DNA from: an uncultured Garciella sp. | GTDB lineage: Bacteria > Bacillota > Clostridia > Eubacteriales > Garciellaceae | Length of the DNA: 6,704 nt | Direction: 5' to 3' | NCBI GenBank assembly: GCA_900555725.1 | Contig: USMD01000099.1 | Location: forward strand, 1 to 6,704 | Shown: positions 1-6,702 of the stretch, piece after piece | How positions within the stretch are numbered: position 1 is the stretch's first letter | How the letters are laid out: the number at the start of each line of letters is the position of its first letter | Translations under genes and position numbers: made by a program | The notes under the pieces: model-generated | What the model was told of the DNA's origin: nothing | Databases searched by the model: none | What the model saw: only the letters and a program-made list of their open reading frames with translations

Positions 1-32
1 CGTCGGCAGCGTCAGATGTGTATAAGAGACAG
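1..32 (+). other. Nextera Tn5 adapter (library artefact)
   Basis: These bases are the Illumina Nextera Read 1 transposase adapter lacking its first T. The 19-base Tn5 mosaic end AGATGTGTATAAGAGACAG occupies 14-32. It is synthetic and not part of the genome, so genomic sequence starts at about base 33. The same adapter occurs in reverse complement at the right end. Confidence 0.98.
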
Positions 33-269
33 TATTATATTAATGGAAGGAAAAGAGTATGAAAAAATTTCATAAATTGCTAATTCCTTAACAGTTGAAG
101 AAATTGCATAAATAAGATTTTTCTCAAACACGAGTTTGTGTTACACTATATGCTGAATATGACTATTATATTACATCCTAGATATAGATGATAGTGTTTT
201 AGAAAATCAATTATACAATTTCCTCAGTTAGATAAATAATTATGAAATGAATAAGCGAGGATGAACAAA
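33..269. other. AT-rich leader upstream of murF, no intact gene
   Basis: No reading frame of credible length is intact here on either strand. The + frame through 34-231 carries in-frame stops at 73, 109, 154 and 160 and ends at 229. Between these stops lie protein-like pieces (MEGKEYEKIS, ANSLTVEEIA, LDIDDSVLENQLYNFLS), so a decayed gene is possible but unproven. A second short frame (ATG at 59) ends after ten codons. A small inverted repeat CAAAC-ACGA-GTTTG lies at 125-138. No well-spaced -35/-10 pair stands out; weak boxes such as TTGTGT (136-141) and TATTAT (164-169) are too poor to call. The stretch probably contains the promoter of the murF operon, or the transcript enters from beyond the left edge. 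Confidence 0.5.
257..260 (+). promoter_or_regulatory. Ribosome binding site that decides the murF start
   Basis: GAGG directly abuts the ATG at 261 (zero spacing), which would not allow initiation there. It lies nine bases before the ATG at 270, a normal Shine-Dalgarno distance. This supports 270 as the murF start. Confidence 0.65.
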
Positions 270-1649
270 ATGCAAAGCATGACATTAGATGAGATTTTAA
301 AGGCAGTAAATGGTACTCTATTAAATAGCATTGATAAGAAAGAAGTAAATGGAATTTCTACTGATGGTAGAACTTTAAAGCCGGGAGATTTATATATACC
401 GATTATAGGAGAACGTTTTGATGGGCATGGTTTTATAGATCAAGCTGTAGAAAAAGGCACTATAGCTTGTTTTACTGAAAAAAAGAATTATTTTAATAAA
501 AATACAAATATGATTTTGGTAAAAGATACTTTAAAGGCTTTACACGATTTAGCACTGCATTATAGAAAGAAGTTTCATATTCCTTTTATTGCGATCACAG
601 GAAGTAGTGGAAAAACCACAACCAAAGACATGGTCGCATCAGTTTTAGAACAAAAATATAAAGTACTAAAAACCAAAGGAAATTTTAATAATGAGATCGG
701 CTTACCCTTGACTTTATTTCAATTAGAAAGCTATCATGAGGTGGCTGTTATTGAGATGGGAATGAGTGCTTTAGGAGAAATCAGCAGATTGGTTCATATG
801 GTATATCCTGATATTGCCATTATTACAAATGTAGGATTAACCCATATTGAAAACTTAGGTTCTCAAGAAAAAATATTCGAGGCCAAAAAGGAGATATTAG
901 AAACCCTATCAAAGGATCAAATTGCTTTGCTAAATGGTGATGATAAATTTTTAGGTACTGTGAAGAGTGATAAGTTTAAAGTTCATTTTATCGGGATGAG
1001 TAGCAATAAACTTGACTTAGAAGCTAGAGATATTGTCAAAACAGAAAAAGGTATACAGTTTTGCGTACAGGATAAAAATAATACTGTAGAAAAATTCTTC
1101 TTAAATTTACCTGGGGTACATAATGTATATAATAGCTTGATGGCGATTTATATAGGGGAATATTACGGATTAAGCCATGAAGAAATACAACAAGGACTTC
1201 AAAAATTTAAACCCAGTAAGATGAGAATGGATATTTTTGAAAAGGGACAGATTAAGATTATTAACGATGTCTATAATGCAAATCCGGATTCCATAAAAGC
1301 AGCACTAGGAGTTTTAAAGGATAGTAGTAAAACTAGAAGGAAGATAGCGATACTTGGAGATATGTTGGAAATGGGTAAATGGGCACAAAAAGCTCATTAT
1401 AACGTAGGAAAGTTTCTCTATGAATATAATATTGATATTCTTATTGGGGTAGGACATAATGCTCAATATTATGTTCAAGGAGCAATAGACCAGGGAATGG
1501 CTAAGGAAAAAGCAGTGTCATTTAAAACAAATAATGAAGCGATTGCATATCTAAATAAAATAATTCAGGACGGAGATGCATTTTTAATAAAAGGTTCCAG
1601 AGGAATGAAAATGGAAGAAATTGTAACTTTTTTACAAGAGAGGTGTTAG
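270..1649 (+). CDS. murF: UDP-MurNAc-tripeptide--D-alanyl-D-alanine ligase MurF
   Basis: MurF is the cytoplasmic ATP-dependent ligase that adds D-Ala-D-Ala to UDP-MurNAc-tripeptide, the last soluble step of peptidoglycan precursor synthesis. The 459-residue product has the three Mur-ligase domains. The N-terminal substrate domain contains STDGRTLKPGDLYIP (about 30-44). The central ATPase domain has the P-loop TGSSGKTTTKD (110-120), NFNNEIGLP (138-146), EMGMS (162-166), TNVGLTHIENLGS (186-198) and a lysine in EAKKEI (about 206) expected to be carbamylated. The C-terminal domain has NDVYNANPDS (332-341), LGDMLEMG (362-369) and KGSRGMKME (441-449). NDVYNANPDS and LGDMLEMG are typical of MurF rather than MurE. 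Length is normal for the family. ATG 270 is preferred to ATG 261 because of the GAGG spacing and because MQSMTLDEI resembles usual MurF N-termini. mraY follows after 3 nt. No murE is seen directly upstream. Confidence 0.96.
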   Translation: MQSMTLDEILKAVNGTLLNSIDKKEVNGISTDGRTLKPGDLYIPIIGERFDGHGFIDQAVEKGTIACFTEKKNYFNKNTNMILVKDTLKALHDLALHYRKKFHIPFIAITGSSGKTTTKDMVASVLEQKYKVLKTKGNFNNEIGLPLTLFQLESYHEVAVIEMGMSALGEISRLVHMVYPDIAIITNVGLTHIENLGSQEKIFEAKKEILETLSKDQIALLNGDDKFLGTVKSDKFKVHFIGMSSNKLDLEARDIVKTEKGIQFCVQDKNNTVEKFFLNLPGVHNVYNSLMAIYIGEYYGLSHEEIQQGLQKFKPSKMRMDIFEKGQIKIINDVYNANPDSIKAALGVLKDSSKTRRKIAILGDMLEMGKWAQKAHYNVGKFLYEYNIDILIGVGHNAQYYVQGAIDQGMAKEKAVSFKTNNEAIAYLNKIIQDGDAFLIKGSRGMKMEEIVTFLQERC

Positions 1650-1652
1650 AAG

Positions 1653-2612
1653 ATGAAACAATTAATTTTAGCAGCCATTATATCTTTTATTATTGCTGTA
1701 ATAATTGGACCAATCATCATTCCTATCCTACGAAAATTAAAGTTTGGACAAAGTATTCGAGAAGAAGGCCCCAAAAGTCATATGAAAAAATCTGGAACTC
1801 CTACTATGGGTGGAATTATCATTATGGTAGCAGTATCCATTGCCAGCACGATCTTTGCATTAGGAAATAGTGATTTAATGATTGCAATGTTAGTAGCTTT
1901 AGGTTTTGGGATTATTGGATTCATAGATGATTTTATAAAAATTGTATTAAAGAGAAACTTAGGTTTGAAACCTTATCAAAAATTGATTGGACAATTTCTT
2001 ATCGCAATAATTGTTGTTATATATGCAGCAAATCATCCTTATATTGGGACTTCACTTCTAATTCCCTTTACAAATGAATATGTTGATTTAGGAGTGCTCT
2101 ATATTCCATTCACAGTTTTTGTTGTAGTTGGAACAGCTAATAGTGTAAATTTAACAGATGGATTAGATGGATTGGCTTCTGGTGTGACATTAATCGTTTC
2201 TGCTTTTTTTGCCTTAGTAAGTTTAGGATTAGGATATCATGGATTAGCTATTTTTGCAGGAACGCTTGTAGGTGCTTGTTTGGGCTTTTTAAAATTTAAC
2301 TATTATCCAGCCCGGGTATTTATGGGAGACACTGGGTCTATGGCATTAGGCGGAGCAGTGGCTGCCTTAGCAGTTTTAACAAGGATGCAACTTTTTTTAC
2401 CTATTATAGGAGGAGTATATGTAATAGAGGCACTTTCAGTTATCCTACAAGTGATTAGTTTTAAATTAACTGGTAAAAGAATATTTAGGATGAGTCCTTT
2501 ACATCATCATTTTGAGCTGAAAGGATGGCATGAAACAAAGGTTGTTATTGTATTTTGGATTGCAGCCTTAATTTTAGCAATTATTAGTATGTTGGCATTG
2601 TCAATATATTAG
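1653..2612 (+). CDS. mraY: Phospho-N-acetylmuramoyl-pentapeptide-transferase MraY
   Basis: MraY is the polytopic membrane enzyme that transfers phospho-MurNAc-pentapeptide from UDP to undecaprenyl phosphate, giving lipid I. The 319-residue protein is strongly hydrophobic throughout, matching the roughly ten transmembrane helices of the family, and has normal length. Visible family motifs are the substrate-contacting GTPTMGG (48-54), the Mg-binding aspartates in IDDFIK (D92, D93), RNLGLKPYQK (101-110), NSVNLTDGLDGLA (163-175), GDTGSMALGG (225-234; D226) and the cytoplasmic histidine motif SPLHHHFELKGW (281-292). The start has an AGAGG ribosome binding site inside the end of murF, about nine bases upstream. 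The 3-nt gap to murF and 17-nt gap to murD imply co-transcription, and likely coupled translation with murF. Confidence 0.98.
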   Translation: MKQLILAAIISFIIAVIIGPIIIPILRKLKFGQSIREEGPKSHMKKSGTPTMGGIIIMVAVSIASTIFALGNSDLMIAMLVALGFGIIGFIDDFIKIVLKRNLGLKPYQKLIGQFLIAIIVVIYAANHPYIGTSLLIPFTNEYVDLGVLYIPFTVFVVVGTANSVNLTDGLDGLASGVTLIVSAFFALVSLGLGYHGLAIFAGTLVGACLGFLKFNYYPARVFMGDTGSMALGGAVAALAVLTRMQLFLPIIGGVYVIEALSVILQVISFKLTGKRIFRMSPLHHHFELKGWHETKVVIVFWIAALILAIISMLALSIY

Positions 2613-2629
2613 GGAAATAGGGTGAGAAT

Positions 2630-4006
2630 ATGGTAATAAAAGACAATCATTTTTTAGTAATAGGCACTGCCATTAGTGGAATTGCAGTTGTAAAATTTTT
2701 ATTATCAAAGGGTGCCTATGTGAATTTAACAGATGTAAAACAAAGGGAACAACTTAATAAAGAAATATTGGAATTGGAGAAAAGTCCTAATTTTAAAGGA
2801 ATTTATGGGATGCAACCTCCTTTGTCTATTTTAGAAAAAATCAATTCCATTATTGTCAGTCCAGGGGTACCAATGGATATTCCTATTATTCAGCAAGCCA
2901 AGGAGGAAAATATTGAAGTACTAAGCGAAATAGAATTGGCTTATCGCCTTAGTAATACACCAATTATTGCTATTACAGGAACCAATGGAAAGACAACAAC
3001 AACATCATTAGTGGGAGAGATATTTAAGGAAAGTAAAAGGGAAGCTTATGTGGTAGGGAATATCGGAATACCTATGATTTCAAAGATAGAAGAGGCTACT
3101 GAAAATGGATATTTTATTGCAGAGGTTAGCAGTTTTCAATTAGAAGGTACAAAATATTTTAGACCTCATATCTCAGCAATTTTAAATATTACTCCCGATC
3201 ATTTAAATAGGCATAAGACCATGGATAATTACATATATGAAAAGAGTAAGATTTTTTTGAATCAGAATTATGAAGATATTACAATTTTAAATGCTGATGA
3301 TCCGATTACATTTTCCTTAAAGGAAAAAACAAAGGGAAAGGTTGTTTTGTTTAGTGGATCATCTCCACTGGAAAAAGGAGTGTTCATAGAAAATAATGAA
3401 ATAGTAATACACGATGATAATGATAAAATAAAGGTTTGTCCTGTATCAGAGATTAAAATGTTGGGAAACCATAATTTAGAAAATGCTTTAGCAGCTGTGG
3501 CAATCTCCTACTATGCTCAAATACCTATAAGTAACATTAAAAAGGTTTTACAAACATTTAAGGGAGTAAGCCATCGAATAGAATTAGTAGATACTATAGA
3601 TGGAATAGAATTTATAAATGATTCTAAGGGTACTAATCCAGAAGCTTCTATAAAGGCAATAGAAGCTATGGAAAAGCCCATTGTTTTAATAGCTGGGGGA
3701 ATGAATAAAGGTAGTGATTTTACTAAATTTATACAATCTTTTCAAGGAAAAGTTCGGCATTTAATAGTGTTAGGTGAAACAGCTAACATAATTGAAAAAA
3801 CAGCAAAAAAGCAGGGCTTTTATAATATAACTAAAGTGGAAGATCTTAAAAGTGCTATATTAACATCCTTTCAAAAATCCCATCCAGGTGATGTTGTTTT
3901 ATTATCCCCTGCCTGTGCTAGCTGGGATATGTTTCATAGTTTTGAAGAGAGAGGAGATTTATTTAAAACTGTTGTGAAAACTTTAAGGAGGTCAGAGGAT
4001 GGCTAA
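2630..4006 (+). CDS. murD: UDP-MurNAc-L-alanine--D-glutamate ligase MurD
   Basis: MurD is the cytoplasmic ATP-dependent ligase that adds D-glutamate to UDP-MurNAc-L-Ala. The 458-residue product begins with a Rossmann-like UDP-binding domain (FLVIGTAISGIA, 8-19, and VSPGVP near 76-81). The central ATPase domain has the P-loop GTNGKTTTT (117-125), EVSSFQLE (165-172), TPDHLNRH (188-195), and K205 in YEKSKIF, which aligns with the carbamylated lysine of E. coli MurD. The C-terminal domain shows GNHNLENALAA (279-289), the D-Glu-binding INDSKGTNPEAS (329-340), AGGMNKGSDF (355-364) and LSPACASWDMF (425-435), the last diagnostic of MurD. Length is typical. A ribosome binding site AGGGTG (2619-2624) precedes the ATG. 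The 3' end overlaps ftsW by 8 nt. Confidence 0.98.
   Translation: MVIKDNHFLVIGTAISGIAVVKFLLSKGAYVNLTDVKQREQLNKEILELEKSPNFKGIYGMQPPLSILEKINSIIVSPGVPMDIPIIQQAKEENIEVLSEIELAYRLSNTPIIAITGTNGKTTTTSLVGEIFKESKREAYVVGNIGIPMISKIEEATENGYFIAEVSSFQLEGTKYFRPHISAILNITPDHLNRHKTMDNYIYEKSKIFLNQNYEDITILNADDPITFSLKEKTKGKVVLFSGSSPLEKGVFIENNEIVIHDDNDKIKVCPVSEIKMLGNHNLENALAAVAISYYAQIPISNIKKVLQTFKGVSHRIELVDTIDGIEFINDSKGTNPEASIKAIEAMEKPIVLIAGGMNKGSDFTKFIQSFQGKVRHLIVLGETANIIEKTAKKQGFYNITKVEDLKSAILTSFQKSHPGDVVLLSPACASWDMFHSFEERGDLFKTVVKTLRRSEDG
3985..3992 (+). promoter_or_regulatory. Strong ribosome binding site for ftsW inside murD
   Basis: AAGGAGGT is a near-perfect match to the 16S rRNA anti-Shine-Dalgarno sequence. 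It lies within the last codons of murD, six bases before the ftsW ATG at 3999. With the overlapping genes this predicts translational coupling of MurD and FtsW. Confidence 0.8.
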
Positions 4007-5105
4007 AAAAAATCCCGCTGATTTTATTCTTATATTTTCAGTAGTATTACTAACTTCCATAGGTGTTATCATGGTATTTAGTGCTAGTCAATATTCTGCT
4101 GGAATCCGTTTTAATGATGATTTACATTTTTTAAAAAGTCAGCTTACTTGGAGCATATTAGGTTTTATCGTAATGGCTATCACTTCCAAAGTTCACTATA
4201 AAATATTTCAAAAGTATGCTAAAGTTATTCTTATTTTTTGTATTTTATTATTGTTGGCAGTTTTTATTCCTGGCTTAGGGGTAAATGCCAATGGTGCTAC
4301 AAGATGGATTGGTTTTGGACCTCTTACAATACAGCCATCAGAGGTTACTAAAATAGGGGTTATCATTTTTATGGCTGATAGTTTGTGTAAAAAGAAAGAA
4401 GAAATTAGGACCTTTTCTAAGGGGATTCTTCCTTATATTTTACTAGTGGGGTTCATCTGCGGTCTTATTATTTTACAACCCAATTTAAGTACTTCTGTAG
4501 TAATTGCAGTAATTGTTTTTTCCATGCTTTTTGTTGCAGGGGTAAATTTAAAGTATTTTTTTACGCTAGGTATAGTAGCTATGCCAGTATTGTTTACATT
4601 AATTTTTTCAGCAGATTATCGTCGAAGAAGATTCACTTCTTTTTTGGATCCCTGGTCTGATATGGCAGGAGATGGATACCAAATTATACAATCCTTATTG
4701 GCTTTTGGTTCTGGAGGTTTATTCGGTCAGGGATTAGGAAATGGAAAGCAGAAATTACTATATATACCAGAACCTCAAAACGATTTTATCTTTGCTCATA
4801 TAGGGGAGGAATTAGGTCTTATTGGAACTGCTACTATACTGCTGTTATTTATGTTATTAATATGGAGAGGAATTCGTATAGCTCTTTATGCTCCCGATAT
4901 GTTTGCTTCATTGGTAGCAAGCGGAATAGTTTTTATGATTGCATTCCAGGTGATTATAAATGTAGGAGTAGCTACTTCTATGATGCCTGTTACAGGGATG
5001 CCATTACCATTCATAAGTGCAGGAGGATCCTCTTTGGTTTTCTTAATGGGGGGGATAGGTATTTTATTAAATATTTCTAGATATACAGTCTTAGAACGAA
5101 GTTAA
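3999..5105 (+). CDS. ftsW: FtsW/SpoVE-family (SEDS) peptidoglycan glycosyltransferase
   Basis: This is a SEDS-family membrane protein that polymerises lipid II into glycan strands together with a class B penicillin-binding protein, at the septum (FtsW) or during sporulation cortex synthesis (SpoVE). The 368-residue product has an N-terminal cytoplasmic stub and about ten hydrophobic segments. Family motifs seen: FSASQY (27-32), GATRWIGFGPLTIQPSE (99-115), QPNLSTS (160-166), RRRRFTSFLDPWSD (208-221), GDGYQIIQSLLAFGSGGLFG (224-243), GQGLGNGKQKLLYIPEPQND (243-262), the following FIFAHIGEELG (263-273), and GMPLPFISAGGSS (333-345). D262 corresponds by motif to the aspartate essential for SEDS polymerisation. 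Placement after murD fits ftsW/spoVE rather than the elongation gene rodA. FtsW and SpoVE cannot be separated by sequence here. murG, which normally follows, is absent. Confidence 0.95.
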   Translation: MAKKNPADFILIFSVVLLTSIGVIMVFSASQYSAGIRFNDDLHFLKSQLTWSILGFIVMAITSKVHYKIFQKYAKVILIFCILLLLAVFIPGLGVNANGATRWIGFGPLTIQPSEVTKIGVIIFMADSLCKKKEEIRTFSKGILPYILLVGFICGLIILQPNLSTSVVIAVIVFSMLFVAGVNLKYFFTLGIVAMPVLFTLIFSADYRRRRFTSFLDPWSDMAGDGYQIIQSLLAFGSGGLFGQGLGNGKQKLLYIPEPQNDFIFAHIGEELGLIGTATILLLFMLLIWRGIRIALYAPDMFASLVASGIVFMIAFQVIINVGVATSMMPVTGMPLPFISAGGSSLVFLMGGIGILLNISRYTVLERS

Positions 5106-5124
5106 GTTTATATCTTTAATAATT

Positions 5125-5158
5125 TTGTCACACCTTTAAGTTTAGCACATATTATAAT
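5125..5158 (+). promoter_or_regulatory. Candidate promoter for murA
   Basis: In the 113-bp ftsW-murA gap, TTGTCA (5125-5130) matches the -35 consensus at five of six bases. CATATT (5148-5153) sits 17 bases downstream with four of six matches, and the stronger TATTAT (5150-5155) and TATAAT (5153-5158) have spacers of 19 and 22. The gap is far longer than the others in the operon, which fits a separate murA promoter. Spacing is imperfect in such AT-rich DNA, so this is tentative. Confidence 0.35.
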
Positions 5159-5163
5159 TATAG

Positions 5164-5190
5164 ATTATTTCTTTTAAAAAATGAAATAAT
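5164..5190 (+). repeat. Inverted repeat (hairpin) in the murA leader
   Basis: ATTATTTC (5164-5171) and GAAATAAT (5183-5190) are perfect reverse complements around an 11-base AT-only loop. No T-run follows, so it is not a standard intrinsic terminator. It ends 14 bases before the murA ribosome binding site and could shape the leader RNA or stabilise an upstream 3' end. With only one G-C pair it may be chance. Confidence 0.3.
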
Positions 5191-5204
5191 GATATTGGCT
5201 TCTT

Positions 5205-5209
5205 GGAGG
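5205..5209 (+). promoter_or_regulatory. Ribosome binding site that decides the murA start
   Basis: GGAGG lies nine bases before ATG 5219. The longer frame from ATG 5189 would contain this site inside its coding part, and that ATG has no Shine-Dalgarno of its own. This supports 5219 as the true start. Confidence 0.8.
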
Positions 5210-5218
5210 TGTAAAAAC

Positions 5219-6469
5219 ATGAGCCGATTTTATATTAAGGGGGGCATTCCTTTAAAAGGAGAGGTAAAGGTACAAGGGGCAAAAAATGCCGTTTTACCTA
5301 TCTTAGCGGCTACTATATTGAATCAAGGAGAAAGCATTATTCACAATGTACCTGACTTAGAAGATGTAAAAACAATGATGAAAATTTTAGAATCAATTGG
5401 TTGCGATATAAAAAAAGAAGGACACACTTTAATTATAAATTCTTCAGCCATTCATACTAATGAAATTCCAGAATATTTAGTAAGAGAAATGCGTTCTTCC
5501 ATTATTTTATTGGGGGCTATTTTAGCGAAACATAAACAAGCAAAGTTTTCCTATCCAGGAGGTTGTGACATAGGGCTTAGGCCAATTGATCTCCATTTAA
5601 AAAGTTTCCGAGAACTAGGAGCTGAGGTGGTTGAATCCCATGGGTATATTTATTGTAAATCAAATAGTTTAAAGGGTACTCATATCCAATTGGATTATCC
5701 CAGTGTAGGGGCTACAGAAAATATTATGTTGGCAGCTTCCTTAGCTGAAGGAACAACAATTATACGTAATGCTGCTAAGGAACCTGAAATACAAGATTTA
5801 CAAAGTTTTCTAGATCAAATGGGATGTAAAATAAAAGGAGCAGGTGGTAATACTATTATAATAGAAGGAGTGCAGGATTTAAATAATGTGGAATTTACTA
5901 TTATGCCTGATAGAATAGTAGCAGGGACCTTTGCTACAGCTGCTGCTATAACAGGGGGAAAAATAGTATTAAATAATTCTCAAATAGAACATATAAGTTC
6001 CGTTGTTTCAAAGTTGGTAGAAGCTGGTTGTAATGTTTATTCTATGGAAGATAAAGTAGTAATCAGTTCTCCAAAAAAATTAAAGGCAGTAGAAACAATA
6101 AGAACCCTACCTTATCCTGGTTTTCCGACAGATATGCAAGCTCAAATGATGGCAATTATGACGATAGCTAAGGGTACTAGTATTTTTACAGAAACAATCT
6201 TTGAAAATAGATATAAGCACGCTTCACAACTAATTCGCATGGGAGCTAATATAAGTATAGATGGAAGAATTGCAGTAGTGAAGGGTGTAAATAAGTTATT
6301 TGGAACCAATGTATCAGCTATGGATTTAAGGGGAGGCGCTGCATTGATACTGGCGGGACTTGCTGCTGAAGGAGAAACTGTTGTAGATAATATTTACCAT
6401 GTAGATAGAGGTTATGAAAACTTTGAAAAAGTTTTACAAAGTATAGGAGCATCTATACGCAAAGAATAA
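5219..6469 (+). CDS. murA: UDP-N-acetylglucosamine 1-carboxyvinyltransferase MurA
   Basis: MurA transfers enolpyruvate from phosphoenolpyruvate to UDP-GlcNAc, the first committed cytoplasmic step of peptidoglycan synthesis. From ATG 5219 the product is 416 residues, the usual length, and begins MSRFYIKGGIPLKG. Key positions match the E. coli enzyme almost number for number: K22-N23 in GAKNAVLP, R92, catalytic cysteine C116 in the loop motif PGGCDIGLRPIDLH (E. coli C115), D305 in FPTDMQAQ, R371 in DLRGG and R397 in DRGYE. The cysteine, which is the fosfomycin target, is retained rather than replaced by aspartate. Many Firmicutes carry two MurA paralogues; a position in the dcw cluster beside ftsQ suggests the main copy, but that is inference. 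A 113-bp gap separates it from ftsW and a palindromic terminator follows at its stop codon. Confidence 0.98.
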   Translation: MSRFYIKGGIPLKGEVKVQGAKNAVLPILAATILNQGESIIHNVPDLEDVKTMMKILESIGCDIKKEGHTLIINSSAIHTNEIPEYLVREMRSSIILLGAILAKHKQAKFSYPGGCDIGLRPIDLHLKSFRELGAEVVESHGYIYCKSNSLKGTHIQLDYPSVGATENIMLAASLAEGTTIIRNAAKEPEIQDLQSFLDQMGCKIKGAGGNTIIIEGVQDLNNVEFTIMPDRIVAGTFATAAAITGGKIVLNNSQIEHISSVVSKLVEAGCNVYSMEDKVVISSPKKLKAVETIRTLPYPGFPTDMQAQMMAIMTIAKGTSIFTETIFENRYKHASQLIRMGANISIDGRIAVVKGVNKLFGTNVSAMDLRGGAALILAGLAAEGETVVDNIYHVDRGYENFEKVLQSIGASIRKE

Positions 6470-6496
6470 AAGTAGCATTGCAATGCTACTTTTATT
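6465..6496 (+). terminator. Probable intrinsic terminator after murA (32-bp palindrome)
   Basis: Bases 6465-6496 form a perfect 32-bp palindrome overlapping the murA TAA (6467-6469). As RNA it folds into a stem of about 14 bp with the loop TGCA and the core AAAAGTAGCAT / ATGCTACTTTT. The right arm ends in TTTTATT, a short imperfect U-tract. Symmetry makes it potentially active in both directions. The weak U-tract leaves room for read-through into the next gene. Confidence 0.65.
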
Positions 6497-6539
6497 AAGT
6501 TAAAATTGTACAAGACCTTTAGTTATGGAGAGATAAAAT

Positions 6540-6669
6540 ATGAAAAAAAAACATAGGAAAAAAGAAAATTCTTATAACATTAGAGGATTTAGAAAAGGGA
6601 AATATGGTATAATATTATTAATTTTATTTTTATGTATAATACTTACTTCTTATTTTTTGCTCTATACTG
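6540..6669 (+). CDS. ftsQ: Probable cell-division protein FtsQ/DivIB, N-terminal fragment
   Basis: The gene starts at ATG 6540 with a GGAG ribosome binding site at 6527-6530 and stays open until the adapter begins at 6670, so only 43 codons are genomic. The visible product has a very basic cytoplasmic tail (MKKKHRKKENSYNIRGFRKG) followed by a single hydrophobic helix at about residues 23-42. This is the N-terminal topology of FtsQ/DivIB, a single-pass division protein whose extracytoplasmic POTRA and beta domains would lie beyond the window. The codons after 6669 encode adapter and must be ignored. The assignment rests on topology and on the location just after the mur genes, where Firmicutes often carry divIB; no diagnostic domain is visible. 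It begins 70 bases after the murA stop, behind the terminator, with no convincing promoter of its own. Confidence 0.6.
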
Positions 6670-6702
6670 CTGTCTCTTATACACATCTGACGCTGCCGAC
6701 GA
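6670..6702 (-). other. Nextera Tn5 adapter, reverse complement (library artefact)
   Basis: The mosaic end CTGTCTCTTATACACATCT is followed by GACGCTGCCGACGA, the complete reverse complement of the Nextera Read 1 adapter. The last two bases of the window (TC) are probably the start of an index or further adapter. This sequence is not genomic and artificially extends the ftsQ reading frame to the window end. Confidence 0.98.

Noticed and set aside
33..269. T-box, riboswitch or other structured leader RNA before murF
   Set aside because: Only a five-pair inverted repeat is present, with no conserved T-box sequence, strong stem or terminator/antiterminator arrangement.
1643..1870. 75-codon open frame on the + strand overlapping the start of mraY
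   Set aside because: It lies inside mraY in another frame, and its composition (many Tyr, Ser, His, Asn) resembles a shifted translation of a membrane protein gene. The mraY frame here carries conserved family motifs.
5048..5054. Run of seven G in ftsW as a possible frameshift or sequencing error
   Set aside because: The frame stays open through it and encodes the expected Gly-Gly of the last membrane helix followed by a sensible C-terminus, so the run length looks correct.
4862..5080. 72-codon open frame on the + strand within ftsW
   Set aside because: It is a shifted reading of the ftsW C-terminal region, which encodes the conserved GMPLPFISAGGSS motif in the real frame. Its residue makeup is not protein-like and there is no separate ribosome binding site.
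5106..5218. Remnant of murG between ftsW and murA
   Set aside because: The gap is too short and AT-rich, and no MurG-like motif is visible in any frame. Absence is supported; a remnant is not.
33..6669. CRISPR arrays, insertion sequences, phage genes, tRNA or rRNA genes
   Set aside because: No direct-repeat arrays, transposase motifs, terminal inverted repeats (apart from the synthetic Tn5 mosaic ends) or RNA gene signatures were seen. Complete housekeeping genes occupy nearly the whole insert.
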